This document shows positions 1 through 14,200 of a stretch of 64,000 nucleotides of DNA, one piece after another. Each line of letters opens with the position of its first letter. Positions within the stretch are counted from its first letter, which is position 1. This stretch comes from Opisthocomus hoazin (lineage: Eukaryota > Chordata > Aves > Opisthocomiformes > Opisthocomidae), in NCBI RefSeq assembly GCF_030867145.1, contig NC_134418.1:864802-928801 (forward strand). The letters are read 5' to 3'. The position numbers were made by a program, and so were the translations under genes. The notes under the pieces are model-generated. The model saw only the letters and a program-made list of their open reading frames with translations. It was not told where the DNA came from and made no database searches.

Positions 1-1934
1 TGGATGACGGGCGTGTTAGTGCGAGCTCGGATTTCACAGCCGCTGCAGTCCCTAGGTCCCGTGGGGAGCTGCGGGATCGCAAGCTGGAAACACGCTGGAA
101 TTCAGGAACTCCTCTCTCTTCTGCCCTGTGGAATTCTGCTGGTTACTATTAATTCTTTTTTAAAAACGTCCCCTGTGGCCTAATTCTGCTTGAATCTCAG
201 CAAGATTGTTTTACTGGGTCAATATTTGTACGCATTTTGATTTACATACAAGTAGGAACGATAGGACTTTAATTATGGCTGGATTTTCCTGTGACTTTGC
301 ATTAATTAGTTTGACACAATTCCTGGGAAGCTGACTATTCAGTTTAAGAAAAAAAAAAAGCGTTACAAAGCTGAGTATGTAGGGCGGGTTAATTTGCAGG
401 GTGCATCTGAGGCCTCTCCATGTTCTAAACAAGGAGAAATAGAACTTTAAAGAGAGAAATAAAGCAAATATGCTTTTGAAACTTTCACGAGGAGAAGAAT
501 TGTATTTTAAAACCTCAAGCTGGGTGAGGTGTCCAGGGGTGCTGGTGGTGCCTCAGCCGAGGCGAAGGGATCTGCTCTTCGCTGGAGGACCTTGATGAAG
601 TGGAGAAGTGTTTAATAGAGCTTTTTGTGAGCGAGGGAGCTTCGGTGCTCGCGGGTGGGTCGGGAGCTGTGTTTTAGGGTGGTGCTTTCTCCCACCCGTG
701 CTGACGAGCGCATGCCTCCCGCGGGGAGGGTCCGGATGCAGCTGGAGGCTCTCGGTGGCCGCAGTCCGGCGGTCCGGTCTCGGGGCAGGGTCGGTGGGCT
801 TGCCCTGTCCTGTTCACGCTCTGGTACCTCTCTTCGTGCTTGCTGTTTGTAAATTGTGGCGCTTTGTTAGTGCCTGCAAACGTTCAGCACAGGAATGATG
901 GGATTTACATCATTTGCATGGATTTTTCACGATGTTCGAAACGCGCTAATTAAGTGACGCTGTGAGGCTTTAATCCCTGGGGTGGGGTGGGATGGAATTT
1001 AGGAGACCTGAGGGTTGTCCAGCTGTCCTCATCTCGCTGCTGGCCAGAAAGGCTGGGCAGCAGCTCCCTCGGTTGTCTGTCATTCCCTTCTCCTGGCTGT
1101 CCGTCTTCTCTCCTCGACCTGTTTTGTTGTGGAGGAACCTTGTCTAACCACAGTCTTAGGCAGCGAGAACAGGGCTCGACCTGCCGATTCACTAAGCCCT
1201 GATGCTCCAGATGAAGCCACTTTCCAGTTGCAATGTGGACTTCTCTTCCACGTTGTGTTAAGAGACACAGCCTGCCAGCTGACCAGCCCGTATGAAATGT
1301 TCTGGATATTGAGGCGAATGCTCTGGCGGTTTTCAAGGTTTTCCCTTTTGCTCCCATGATCTGTCCTGGCAGGGTTTTACTGTGCCTGGCTGCCGTCGCT
1401 GTCTCCAAGAGGGACTGTTTCTCTCAGGGATGTCCTCACTGTTGCATCTTTCCATGTTCCTCATCGAGTCGACCTCTCTAGGGAGCAGAAGGATGCAGGC
1501 CACGTAGATTTATGTAGTCCTCTCAGATCTCTCTTTCAGTCTCTGTTCATCTTCTAGACAGAACGTCTCAAGGTTGCTTACTTCCAAACTAAATCTGGAA
1601 GAAGCAAGGAAAGTATCTTAATTCCTTACTCTGTCATGTATCCTTTTCCTGTTATTTTTTTCACAGCACTGCAGCTGGTGACCTCGGTGTTCTGTACAGC
1701 TTTGTCCTGTACCAGGCAGGTTTTTCTCTCCTGCTTGCTTCTTCTCAGTTCCATCTACCCATCCTAAATTCATACAGCAAACGTGTTCCCAGTACGTGAA
1801 GTGTGTTTGCTAACAAATTAGACCCTAACTTTGTCAGTTTGGGTTCTTTTTTGCAGAAAGTAGGTTTTAACAGACTTGGATTAATGAGTCTTTTCTGCCT
1901 GGTCAAAACTCGCTCTATGCCTTTATTCTGATAG
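1..1934. other. Intronic sequence of ZNF638, no exon recognised
   Basis: No open stretch here is bounded by good splice sites with ZNF638-like composition. It is mostly AT-rich unique sequence and is presumably the intron 5' of the RS exon. Confidence 0.5.
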
Positions 1935-2242
1935 GAATGCTGGCGACAGAAAAGAAAACCAGACCCCGCGGCGTCGATCCAACTCTGCCAGCCCCAGTCC
2001 CCGGCGGTCGAGGTTCACAGGCTCTGGCTATGCTCTGCGCCGGTCGCGGTCGCGGTCCAGGAGCCCTGGCCGCTTCAGGTCAACAAGGCCGAGGAGTCGA
2101 AGCCCACGGCAGATGCGACGCCTTAGCCCCAGACACCGGTCCAGGTCACCGCAGCGCTCCAGAAACCCGCTAAGAACCAGTTCGCGACCTCAGAGGTCTT
2201 CCAGCAATGACTGGGCATCGAGGAGGTCAACCCGGTCTCAAG
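1935..2242 (+). CDS. ZNF638: ZNF638 exon, RS-rich domain
   Basis: The exon lies between acceptor TGATAG and donor AAG|GTACGG. In the frame with codons starting at 1936 it reads as an arginine/serine-rich segment full of RS, SR and SP pairs (for example [12 protein letters not shown]). This matches the RS-like domain that precedes the RRMs in NP220. It ends in phase 1, which fits the exon at 4841, where the split codon gives Asp. Confidence 0.85.
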
Positions 2243-5200
2243 GTACGGGGGGTGGGTACGCGCTGCCAGGCTGACACTTCCTGTAATTTTGGGAAAACCG
2301 AGTGGATTTCAAAAGGTCCAGGTGCCACCTGGGCGTTTTTTGTAGCAAAATTCTGTTTCTAAAAGCAGCTTTTCCTTTTGCTGTTGCTTTGTGAGAAGTA
2401 GGCTGGGGGAAAAAAGGGGCATGCTGAAAGGCCTGAAGCCTTCCTCGTGTGGTGTCAGGAATTGGGCAAGGGTATCAGATACCTGTGGAACCAAGTGTCT
2501 GTTCCAAGCGTGCTCAGTGTTTAAGCCAGTCCGGACAGTCAAGAACTGAAGACAATGGAAGGTTCTCCTTCCTTCAGCACCAGAACAGGAGCTCTGTGAA
2601 GGCAGTGTAGATGAGGAGGAGGAAAATTTAACAGGCTGCCCAGGGAGGCTGTGGAGTCTCCTTCTCTGGAGATATTCCAGCCCTGCCTGGACAAGGTCCT
2701 GTGCAGCCTGCTCTGGGTGACCCTGCTTGGGCAGGGGGCTGGGCTGGGTGACCCCCAGAGGTCCCTTCCAACCCTGACCATTCTGTGATTCTGTGATTCT
2801 GGGATTCTGTAAATGCAGTGCTCAGAAGCTGCGTGGAGTGGAGGTTCAGTTTACAGGGAAAGCAGCGTGTTTGGAAAATAAGAGTGTGGTACGTGGAAGA
2901 CTTTCAGTGAAACATCCTTTGTAAGAGTTAAGTTCATAGAGTCGTAGAATGGTTTGGGTTAGAAGGCACCTTAAAGCTCATCTGGTTCCAACCCCCCTGC
3001 CATGAGCAGGGACATCTCCCACCAGCCCAGGGTGCTCAGAGCTCCATCCAGCCTGGCCTTGGACCCTGCCAGGGAGGGGGCAGCCACAGCTTCTCTGGGC
3101 AGCCTGGGCCAGGGCCTCATCACCCTCCTGGGGAAGAGTTTCTTCCTAATCTCTAATCTCAATCTGCCCTCTTTTAGTTTAGAGCCGTTCCCCCTTGTTT
3201 GTTGCGCCGCTGTGTGCCTCTCCGTTCAGCTTCTGCTGTTCTAGGAAAGCTGTGTGAGCTTGCTCGGTTCCATGAAGTTCATTCTGAGCTCAGTCTCTGG
3301 CTGAAATGCCAATTTGTTTAGAGTTTTTGTTCCTTTTTAAATTCTGAAGAGAAAAATACAATAGGGGAATTTTAAAAGGTTGGCTGTTTTCTCTGAGCTG
3401 TGTGCTGTGGCGTTTGTGTGCTTTCAGAAAATGAAAAGGTCCAGAGCTCTTGTGGGGAAGAAGTCTGGGAGAAAAGTTGTGGAGGGACGGGCAGTTTCAG
3501 AGACCTTCGCAAGGGTAAAAGGGAAGCCATTCTAGTGTAGAATAATGAGGGGAAGAGGCAATTAATAACCAAAATATAAATTTTCCACAGAAAGCAAGCA
3601 TGCAGGAAATTAATGTTGTATCAGATCGTTAAAGAATAATTTAAAACAGAATGTCAGTCTGTAGGACAAAGAGCAAGACAGAGCAGGATACAGAGTTTAG
3701 CAGAAGGCATCGAGGCAGGGAGTACTGCTGTGCATCAGTGTGTGAGAGGAGGATCAGAGTCCTGAAAACTGCTTTTCCCTGCTGACGTGCCCTGACAGCG
3801 CAGTTACACGGTCGTTCTTCAGCTCCAGCCGGTAGGAGCTGCGTAGATGTCACCGGCCACGTCGCGTTTTCAGTGTAACTAAAGATGTCAGGTTACGTGA
3901 GAAGATAGTGAGAATAGTACAGGCTTGGGGTGGACCTGCTGGAGAGCAGCTCTGCGGAGAGGGACCTGGGTGTCCTGGTGGACGACAGGTTAACCATGAG
4001 CCAGCAGTGTGCCCTGGCTGCCAAGAAAGCCAATGGCATCCTGGGGTGCATCAAGAAGAGTGTGGCCAGCAGGACGAGGGAGGTTCTCCTTCCCCTCTAC
4101 ACTGCCCTGGTGAGGCCTCATCTGGAGTACTGTGCCCAGTGCTGGGCTCCCCAGTTCAAGAAGGATGAAGAGCTACTGGAGAGAGTCCAGCGGAGGGCTA
4201 CAAGGATGGTGAGGGGACTGGAGCATCTCCACTACGAGGAGAGGTTGAGGGAGCTGGGCTTGTTCAGCCTGAAGAAGAGAAGGCTGCGAGGGGACCTTAG
4301 AAATGCCTACAAATATCTGCAGGGTGGGGGTCAGGAGGATGGGGCCAAGCTCTTTTCAGTGGTGCCCAGTGACAGGACAAGGGGCAATGGGCACAAACTG
4401 AGGCACAGGAAGTTCTGTCTGAACGTGAGGAGGAACTTCTTCTCTCTGAGGGTGCCGGAGCCCTGGCCCAGGCTGCCCAGGGAGGCTGTGGAGTCTCCTT
4501 CTCTGGAGATATTCCAGCCCGCCTGGCTGCGGTGCTGTGCAGCCTGCTCTGGGTGACCCTGCTTGGGCAGGGGGTTGGACTGGGTGACCCACAGAGGTCC
4601 CTTCCAACCCCTACTATTCTGTGATTCTGTGAATAGTGCAGAGGTTTGTTACTACGTGTAGGCCATCTCTGCTGGAGTGTGAGGAAGAGTCTCCAACTTC
4701 AGCACGTCTCAGGATTGAATCAGGAAGGGGTGGTGAAACTGGAACTGAAGAAAACCAATCAGGAATATATGTAAGTTTTTTTTTTTTTAATTTTAAAAGC
4801 AAACTACCAAAACCCAGTTTGTTTTCCCTTCCGCTCACAGACAGAAAGGCCGCTCTGGAGGCAGTAGTGAAAAGTTTGGGGCCTGGCTTTGTAGCAGAGT
4901 TCAATAAGCACAAGTCACTTCGAGCAGCTGGGCAGGGCTCCTGGGGATCGGGAAAGTCACCACCCTCTCATGGAGCCGCAGGGAAGACGCCCAGGAGTAC
5001 GAAGAAGCCACTGAAAACAAGTGGCTCTGCAAAGGCTTCGAAGAAAGACGCTCCTTCTACGCCTGGGTCAGGTTCTTCATCTCCTGAAACTGATGATGCA
5101 CCCGAAGGCAAAGAAGTGGAAGAGGAGGAGGAAGACTTACCCGCAGGAACCAGCGGACCTTGTCCTCCTTATAACAGGGTGAGTTTCTGAGTGTTTTTCT

Positions 5201-8200
5201 CTGTGATTTGAAGAATTAGGTGAGCACCGCATTTCGGGGGGATCGCCTGTGGGAAGCTCAGCTGTTCTGTTTGCTGATGCCACGCGACAGACGCTGCCGT
5301 CTTCATGCAGAGGTTTGCTGGCTGTGGTAGTTCACACAGCGAGGATTTTCTAGCAGATGTGAAGCAAAACCTCCGTAGTGCTTTCCAACAGCAGAAAGAA
5401 ATGCCCATGAAGTTCAGGTCCTCGCTCTGCTGGGCACTTGTGTGTGCGAAGCGTGAGCGATGAGCTCCGTTTGGAGGAGCTCACTGCGAAAGTAAAAGTC
5501 ACGGAGAGGAGGCAGAAAGTGTCCACTTTGCCCTGTTGAGCACAAAAGACGAGGCAGAGCAACCTACTGCTCTCGTTGTACCAACGGTCTGAAGCCAGTG
5601 TTGTCCTAGTCCGTCCTGCTGGCTGCTGGGATCTCTGAGGAGCGCTGCTGGTCAGCCAGGTTTGTGTCTGGTTAACGTCGGACGCTGGGGTGGGTGCAGT
5701 CATCCGTGGTGGTTCCCACCTCGGAGCGATAAGCAAAGAGGGCATTGCCTGGAAAGGAGAGGAGAGGAACTGTGCAGCTCCATACCCACACGGCCCAGAC
5801 AGCTGGAATTGCACCGATCTGTAGTGCCTGGTGAAAGCACAAAGGTGTAGTGGGACTTGGTGACCCTGTGCCTGAAGAAGAGAAGGCTGCGAGGGGACCT
5901 TATAAATGCCTACAAATATCTGCAGGGTGGGTGTCAGGAGGATGGGGCCAAGCTCTTTTCAGTGGTGCCCAGTGACAGGACAAGGGGCAATGGGCACAAA
6001 CTGAGGCACAGGAAGTTCCGTCTGAACATGAGGAAGAACTTCTTCCCTCTGAGGGTGCCGGAGCCCTGGCCCAGGCTGCCCAGGGAGGCTGTGGAGTCTC
6101 CTTCTCTGGAGATATTCCAGACCTGCCTGGACAAGGTCCTGTGCAGCCTGCTGTAGGTGACCCTGCTTCGGCAGGGGGGTTGGACTAGATGACCCACAGA
6201 GGTCCCTTCCAACCCCTACTATTCTGTGATTCTGTGATTCTGTGTCTCTGATAACGGGAGGTTGAGGTGGAGTAGCAGAACAACAAAATTGTGGCTCTGT
6301 CCTGGTGTTGAAAAGCAAAAAGCTCAAAATGCCGCTGCGATCTGCGCAGTCTGTCCACTGCAAAGTCAGTTTGGTTACAGATGCTTTTCTGTTCTTACTG
6401 GACTTGGCTTGGAAAATGTTTATTTTTGTTCTGTTTTCAATTTGTAGCTGTTGAGAGAGGACTTGCTGAGCTGTGGGACAGTCCTTCAAATATCGGATTT
6501 ACCAGATGATGGCTTTTCAGACCAAGATATTAAAAAAATCGTTCAGCCGTTCGGCAAAGTTAGCGATCTCCTTGTGTTCCGCTCGAGAAACGAGGTGAGT
6601 TCTCCTGCAGAAAGCCCTGGTGTCGGAACGCCGAGGGAATTGTCCGGCGGTGAAGCAGCGCGGCGTTCGGGTCCTGGACGAGGCTGCCTGGGCCGTTGGT
6701 CGTTAAAGATGGCAAGGAGCCTTGGAATAGCTGGGAGTCTGCCCTTCAGAAATTCACGTGCTACCTAAGCCTTAAATGTTAGAGGAAGGAGAATGCTTTT
6801 TGTGCAGCACTGAAACCCCAAACTTCCTCCTCAAACGCCGCATGAGCTTCGAGTGAGGGAGCTGCCTGCCGTTCTGTCGCGAGCAGATCTGCTGGGGGAA
6901 AAGTGGCACTGAGCCCTGCCTGTCACACAAACATGGACTGAGGGTGCCCTTTCTTCTAGGCCTTCCTGGAAATGAACTACAAGGAAGCTGTGATAGCGGC
7001 TGTGGAGTACGGGGAGACGGTGCCGGTGCTGCTGAACGGGAAGCGGGTGAAAATAAGCGTAGCGGAGAAGCCGAAAGCGTCCCCCGGCCAGGTGAGCAGC
7101 GGGCTGGGCCACAGCGGGCTGCTTGGCGTCTGGCTTGGTGTCTTGCTCCAAAACTTGATGCTCTCCGGAAAAATGGTGGTTTTAATGTCTTTTTAATTTC
7201 CATTTCATAAACAGCTGTCTAAAATAAATATGTAAACGCACTTCCTAATTCCGTTTTTCTGTTTTTCTTGCTTAAATTTGATATTTGTGAATCAGTGTTT
7301 GCTAAACTGATACTAAAGATACAACCTATATTAATATCTACACTTAATTACTATTAATAATTACTAATAATGTTTTTATGCGTGTATATGTCACATTTAG
7401 AAATAAAGTTTAAATGACGCAGTACAAGTTTTTCTTTCTATGCATTCCAGGCCAAAATGAATGTGAAAAAACGGACTCAGAACGTTAAAAAAGCTGCATC
7501 GAGTACAAAGTAAGTGCTGCCAGCACGTGCGTCGGCGTTGGTTACAACGACTGGAAACGACGCCGGCTCGCGTCTGGTTGCTGGTGTTTTGCTGTTTCTG
7601 GGCTTTTTTTAGCTGTTTTAATGTTCATTAATTGTCTCTGAACCCGTTTTTTCTTAAATTTTTTTTTCTCATAATAGAAAAGACCAGAACACCAAGACAA
7701 CAAAATCCCTTACAGGTAAGCTCACGGCTGCCTTCTGCCTGGTGGCAGCTCTGTGCCTGCCACCCGTGTCTTTGTGTTCCTGGGGTGCTTTTCGTAGCAG
7801 TGACTGAACTGGAGCTCGGGGGGCTGCAGGAAAACATCAAGTTTGTACTTTCACACACCTGCCTGTTCACGTGACCCTTTCTTTCTCTAAAAAACCCCAC
7901 AAAACCCGACCCTCGAGTCGCAGCGAAGAAGCACCGCCTTGAGCTGTGCCCCTAGTCTGTGAAGTTCAAGGTTTGCCCCGTCTGTTGGAGGTGGACGTGG
8001 CACGCTGGGCTCCTGAAGGAAGCCTGATTCTCCAGGCTGGCTTTGAGCCTCTTGTGCCACAGATTTCGTGCTCTCTGTCACGTTACTGCGAGTGCCTCTC
8101 AGTGTCTCATGTTCCTTGTGCGTTCTGAACGCTCTGAAATTTCTGCCCTGGGCTGCTGTCGATCCCGACAGAAATTATTTCAATTATTATTACTCGGTCT

Positions 8201-11200
8201 GGCAGAAGGACTTGTGTGTCCTGCTGAGAGGAGAATGGCTGGGTTGGTGTTGTTTTCTTTTTTTACTTCACAGCTACTTTTTATTTTTTAGTACTTCAGT
8301 ACAGGAAACAGGACAGGCTGAGGTAAATACATCAAAAGCCAACGACGCTTTACAAAAATTTGGAATTAAGACATTGGAAACGACAGCCACATCATTTTTT
8401 TTGTTGCTTATTTTACTGCCTTTCCTGAGAAATTTTTTCTGAGCAAAGTTAGGGACCGGACTTTCTTTTGGTGGGAAGCTGTGCTTTTTAAAGATGCAGT
8501 GGGCTCGGTTCCTCCGTCAGCGTGGCCGCTTCTGGCTCCGGGTCCCGGGACGGAAGGAGGACTGGGGTAGCCGTGCGCTCCAGAGCCGCCGCGCAGACGG
8601 CAGCCGTGAGCTGCATGCGGGCCTTTTGGAGAAGGACAACACGTGGGCTTGTGTGGGAGCGAGGTTTTCTCTCCAGAACCCAAAACAAATTCACAGAAGA
8701 TGCTCTGCTTCGTGGCTTCTGTTCAGTAGTTTGTTGGAATTAACTTATGCTTTAGATCTTAGGATTTTTTCGTCATATCTGTTGAGTTTTGCAGATTGAA
8801 CCCTTTTTGTATGTATTTTTATACTCCACAAACGTAAGACAGAGGTATTTCTACTGACGGGCTTGGGTTTGGCTATTTTACACAGGTAAAAAAGAAAAGA
8901 CTAAGAAATCGACAGTGATGGGCGATGGCAAAATCAAGAAGGCTTCAAACACTGCGGGTAAGGCACAGGAGAACTTGTGCTCCTTCCTCGGAACGCGCAG
9001 GCAGGGGCTGTTCTGTCCCCCTCCCCCTGCTCCCCAGAAGAGAGATCCGAGGTAGCGACCAGCAGGTGAGGGAGGTTCTGCTCCCCCTCTGCGCTGCCCT
9101 GGGGAGGCCCCAGCTGCAGTGCTGGGTCCAGTGCTGGGCTCCCCAGTTCAAGAAAGATGAGGAGCTACTGGAGAGAGTCCAGCACAGGGCTGCGAGGATG
9201 AGGAGGGGACTGGAGCATCTCTGCTGCGAGGAGAGGCTGAGGGAGCTGGGCTTGTTCAGCCTGGAGAAGAGAAGGCTGAGAGGGGACCTTCGAAATGCCT
9301 CTAAATATCTGCAGGGGGGGGGTCAGGAGGACGGGGCCAGACTCTCTCCAGTGGTGCCCAGTGACAGGACAAGGGGCAACGGGCACAAACTGGAGCCGAG
9401 GAAGCTCCAGCTGAAGATGAGGAAGAACTTCTTCCCTCTGAGGGTGCCGGAGCCCTGGCCCAGGCTGCCCAGGGAGGCTGTGGAGTCTCCTTCTCTGGAG
9501 ATATTCCAGCCCCCCTGGCCGCGGTGCTGTGCCCCCTGCTCTGGGTGACCCTGCTTGGGCAGGGGGCTGGGCTGGGGGACCCCCAGAGGTCCCTGACTCG
9601 GAGCTTTGCGCACCCTTTGCTGGACGTGCCAGCCTGGTGGGTGGCTGGGTCGCCGAGCTCCCTGCGTGCGCCGGGCTTGGCGGACGCGGCGCCGGGCAGG
9701 GGCTGTCTGGGGGTCGAGTGGAGCAGGGAGCCGGGCAGGGGAGGGGGGTCTGGGGAGCGAGCCCTGCCGCAGAACCGCAGCCACACGGGTGTTTCACAGA
9801 GCAGGAAGGAGCTTTGCCTGTGCGTGCGTTTTGTAATGAGGAGCGGGAATTTACGTGGCAGGAAGGCTCTGAGTATCTGGCAGAAAATTACGGTGTGGTT
9901 GGTTCTTGTTTCACAAACTGATGAGTTTAATCCACTGAAATGAAGAATGCTTTTTTCTGCTGTTACCTGCCAGCAAAACCGATCGAGGAAGACCTGCAGA
10001 GCTCCGTGGAAGCTGAGACAGAGGTCGGGGCAGCTGCGCTGTCGGACCCGAAGGACGTTACGGAAGGGGACGGCGCGACAGAGCCCGTGGAGGCTCAGCC
10101 CAGAGGGGAGACGAGCCCTGCGCCTGCGCCAGGGACTTCTGGTACGCTCACGCCATCTTCAAGTGACTTTGCTCGTCCTCAGTTATGTGAAGTTTAACTT
10201 TGTGATGTCTTCTGGAATTTCTTTATTATTTTTTTTTCAGAGCAACTTGCACAGATGCCTCAGGCGGAGGTGTTGGACTTGGGTGAGTTTAATGAAGCTT
10301 GAATTCATCAAGGCAAACTGCAGGCTTGACAGGGTTTTTCTGGTTTCTCTCCTAAAGAGTTGTGAACTTAGTGAGAAAGCTTTTGAGGCCAGGAAATGAA
10401 AATAACACAGGGCATCAGAAAAGAAAACCTATTCGAATAGATTCACTGAGTGAAGTGTAGAGCAGCAGCTCCTGGTGGTGGCTGAAGTGGCTGAAACCAC
10501 CCCAGATTTACATCCTTCAGCGGACCTACTATTTTTAGCCAGACCTTTTCACTGCGACCTGGGGACTTTTATTTGCAGCTCGTTGAGCAGAAGGGTTCAG
10601 GCTTGCTGTGTGCAGCTCCACCACGAATTCTGGTCATCTCATGGCTTCACGTTGCCTGCTGGAGCGGGTTCAGGAGATGCTGTTTTCCCCGTGTTTTCTC
10701 TGACTCTGGGTTAAACGTAGCATAAGCACAGATTCATTCTCAGTTAGGGTGCTTGCAGCAGTAGAGATGCAGCAAGGTCATCGTTGCTGAACCTGTTGGA
10801 GGTAGATACAGACCTCTTACAGGAGAGGTGGTTCTCCTGTAGCCACGCTTGCCTGTCCTCTGTGACTGCCCTTGGCCTGTGTTTTGCTGAGCCTGTCACG
10901 TAGCACTGTGGACTTGTCCCAGGAAGAAGGAAGAAAAAGAAAGAAAGATTGTGTGGGTGCGTGCCAGGCACCCACACAGTCCCTGTGTGCCCACAAGAAG
11001 GTCTTGTGGTTGTGATTATTCAGCCCATAAGGCCTTAATGTCAGCAGAGTGTTTGCATGTTATTTAAGGGATTTTAATTTTTTTTTTTATCCCTACTTAA
11101 ACCCGTTCTGGAAACATTTGCATGATGCTGTATGTGTCTCCCCAGTGTCATTTGTCACTGTGAGTTACCTGAATTAATGTTCCATTTTTCACAGTGGCAG

Positions 11201-14200
11201 TGGGGATAAAATGTAAAGCAAGAAGTTCTTCCAGCTCTCTGATATTCAAAGAAAGCTGCTGAGCTACTGACCCCCACCCCTTTTTTTCAGAAGCGACGAC
11301 AGCGACTGCGAAGAGCGAAGAGGCGGCAGAGGCAGCTGGCAAGGTGGGTCTGGGGGTGCTGGGCTCCGGGGGGCTGTGAGGGCTGGGCTGGTGCCGGTCC
11401 CCAAGCGCTGGTGGGCGATCGGAGTCCCCTGCCCGCTCGTGTCTTGCAAGGAACGCCGACCCGTTGATTTTCTCCTTGCTGGTTATGATTTGGTGGACTT
11501 CTACCATTTCACTCTGGCTTCCCTGCCCCTCAGAGTTTGTTCCTGACACCAAAACTCCTTTTGGCTCCGTCCGTGTCGCGTCGTGGGATGCAGTGTTTGA
11601 CGGGTGGGCATGTCGTGGGTTGAGTGAAAGGGACGTGGGTTTGGTCTGAGCTTCTGGTGTGTGCAGGATGGGCCTGGGGGTGGGTGTGGATACATCCAGT
11701 GAAGCAGCAGTGAAGGCGATCAGATAACAGAATTAGAGAAAAAGTTTAAAAATATTGTTTAGGATGCTCTGCTGCTAAATCCTAAAAAGGCCGAAAGGTT
11801 TGGGGGTAATTGTGTGTAGGATAGCCTGCTTCTGAGCAAGAGCTTCGTTACCTTTCACGGTGGGTTTGCGTGGTAGAAGGAAATGCCCTCTTCAGTAATG
11901 CAGCAGCTGGAATGTGGAGCTGGAGAAACACCAGGAACGTGTACTTTCCTTTGCCTGCAGGACCTTGATGATCTGTGCGTGGTTCTCGTCTCCAACTTGC
12001 CTGAGAAAGGCTACTCCGCCGAGGAAGTGTCCAACCTGGCCAAGCCGTTCGGAGGCCTGAGGGACGTGCTGATTGTGTCCTCTCACCAGAAGGTATTCCA
12101 CGGGGGCTTCACGGGTGTTTCTGCCTCGAGAAGCAGCGAGTGTGTTTTTAACAAAACACAAATATGGTGATGTAACGCTGCAAGCATCGATGGGAGCTGC
12201 TTCGCATGAGTTACATTTTTATTTTCCATTTCTGTTGGTTTTCAAAGGCGTATCTCGAAATAAATAGAAAATCTGCAGATTCCATGGTGAAATTTTACAC
12301 CTGCTTTCCGATATCACTGGATGGCAATCAGCTCTGCATCAACATGGTGCCTCAGTACAAGACTGTAAAAGATGAAGTAAGTAATGAAGTTTATTAAAAT
12401 TCTGGGACAGGCGATAGCGTTTCAGTGCAGAGCAGGACCCTGTATTTGAGCTGACTTTTATTATGTTTTACGTGTTCTGATGGCTCGTCCTGTTGAAGAC
12501 TGATTGTGTTAAATGTCTTTTTGGGTCCTGGTGGTCTGGTAGAAGAACACCACAAATTTCAGAAGCGCTGATGCTGTTGACTTTATTGGTAAAGCAGAAA
12601 CTAAGAAGTTGTTAGGAGTCAGTGACTGCCAGTCAGCTGCCACTGGCGAAGCTGCATTTTACACTTCAAATCTTACAATGTCTTTTTTTCTTTTTCCCCT
12701 CCCTTAAAGGAAGCAATCTTTACTGCTATCATTAAAGATTCTGACCCTAAGGTAAGTTGCTGGCAATGTGACTTTTCCTCCACATGCTATCAAAGTACAT
12801 TACTTTAAATTGGCATTAGTACCCTGCGTGCCAACATATTAGCTAATTGCAGTGTTATCTGAGCTTTCTCCTCAAAGAGCTGTTTATATGTGTTTTCGTG
12901 GGCGAAGGAGCAGGGAGTAGAATGAGTTCACTCAGCTCCGTGATGCGTGAAGTGCGAGGAATGAAACATTGAACAGGAGCCCTTGGAGACCCTCTCCTCC
13001 TGGTGTGGTTTTTTCCCGTTCTGACAGCCAGCTGCTGGCCTGGGCAGGCTGGAGAGCTGGGCAGAGAGGAACCTGATGGGGTTCAACCAGGGCAAGGGCA
13101 GGGTCCTGCCCCTGGGGAGGAACAACCCCAGGCACCAGGACAGGCTGGGGCGGACCTGCTGGAGAGCAGCTCTGCGGAGAGGGACTGGGAGTGCTGGGGG
13201 ACGACAGGGTGACCCTGAGCCAGCAGCGTGCCCTGGGTGCCCAGAAGGCCAAGGGGACCCTGGGGTGCATGAGGAGGAGTGTGGGCAGCAGGGCGAGGGA
13301 GGTTCTCCTGCCCCTCTGCTCTGCCCTGGGGAGGCCCCATCTGCAGTGCTGGGTCCAGTGCTGGGCTCCCCAGTTCAAGAAAGATGAGGAGCTACTGGAG
13401 AGAGTCCAGCGCAGGGCTGCGAGGATGAGGAGGGGCCTGGAGCATCTCTCCTACGAGGAGAGGCTGAGGGAACTGGGCTTGTTCAGCCTGGAGAAGAGAA
13501 GGCTGCGAGGGGACCTTAGAAATGCCTCTAAATATCTGCGGGGGGGGGTCAGGAGGACGGGGCCAGACTCTTCCCAGTGGTGCCCAGCGACAGGACAAGG
13601 GGCAATGGGCACAAACTGAAGCAGAGGAAGCTCCAGCTGAACCCGAGGAAGAACTTCTTCCCTCTGAGGGTGCCGGAGCCCTGGCCCAGGCTGCCCAGGG
13701 AGGCTGTGGAGTCTCCTTCTCTGGAGATATTCCAGCCCCACCTGGACAAGGTGCTGTGCCCCCTGCTCTGGGTGACCCTGCTTCGGCAGGGGGGTTGGAC
13801 TAGATGACCCACAGAGGTCCCTTCCAACCCCTACCATTCTGTGATTCTGTGATTCTGTGAAACACAGAGCACTTGCTGCCAGCACCCTGCTGCTGTCGCC
13901 TGCTTACGCCGCTGCTCTGCCTGGGGTGGGAGATTCCTTTTCTGCTCCTGGAATAATGGAAGAAAAACATCCCGGGCCCGGAGAGGGGGGCAAAAACCTC
14001 TGGCTGGTTGGGAGTGAGAGTTGTGTTTCTACAAGACGCCCAGCTTTCAAGTCTTTCAGCCTTGTTGAAGAGTTCAGAAGGCTGCTGGTACCTTTGGACT
14101 TTGTGTCCCAGGGCCCTTCCCTGCGGGCCTGCCCATGGTAGTAGGTGCCAGGGCTCCGTTGGGTTCTGCTGGTGGCTCTCCGTCGGCCGTCGTCAGCCCG

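Noticed and set aside
8292..8322. Possible small ZNF638 exon between TTTTTAG and GAG|GTAAAT
   Set aside because: It would break the reading phase: exons 7678-7715 and 8886-8957 join in frame without it. It could only be an alternative or decayed exon.
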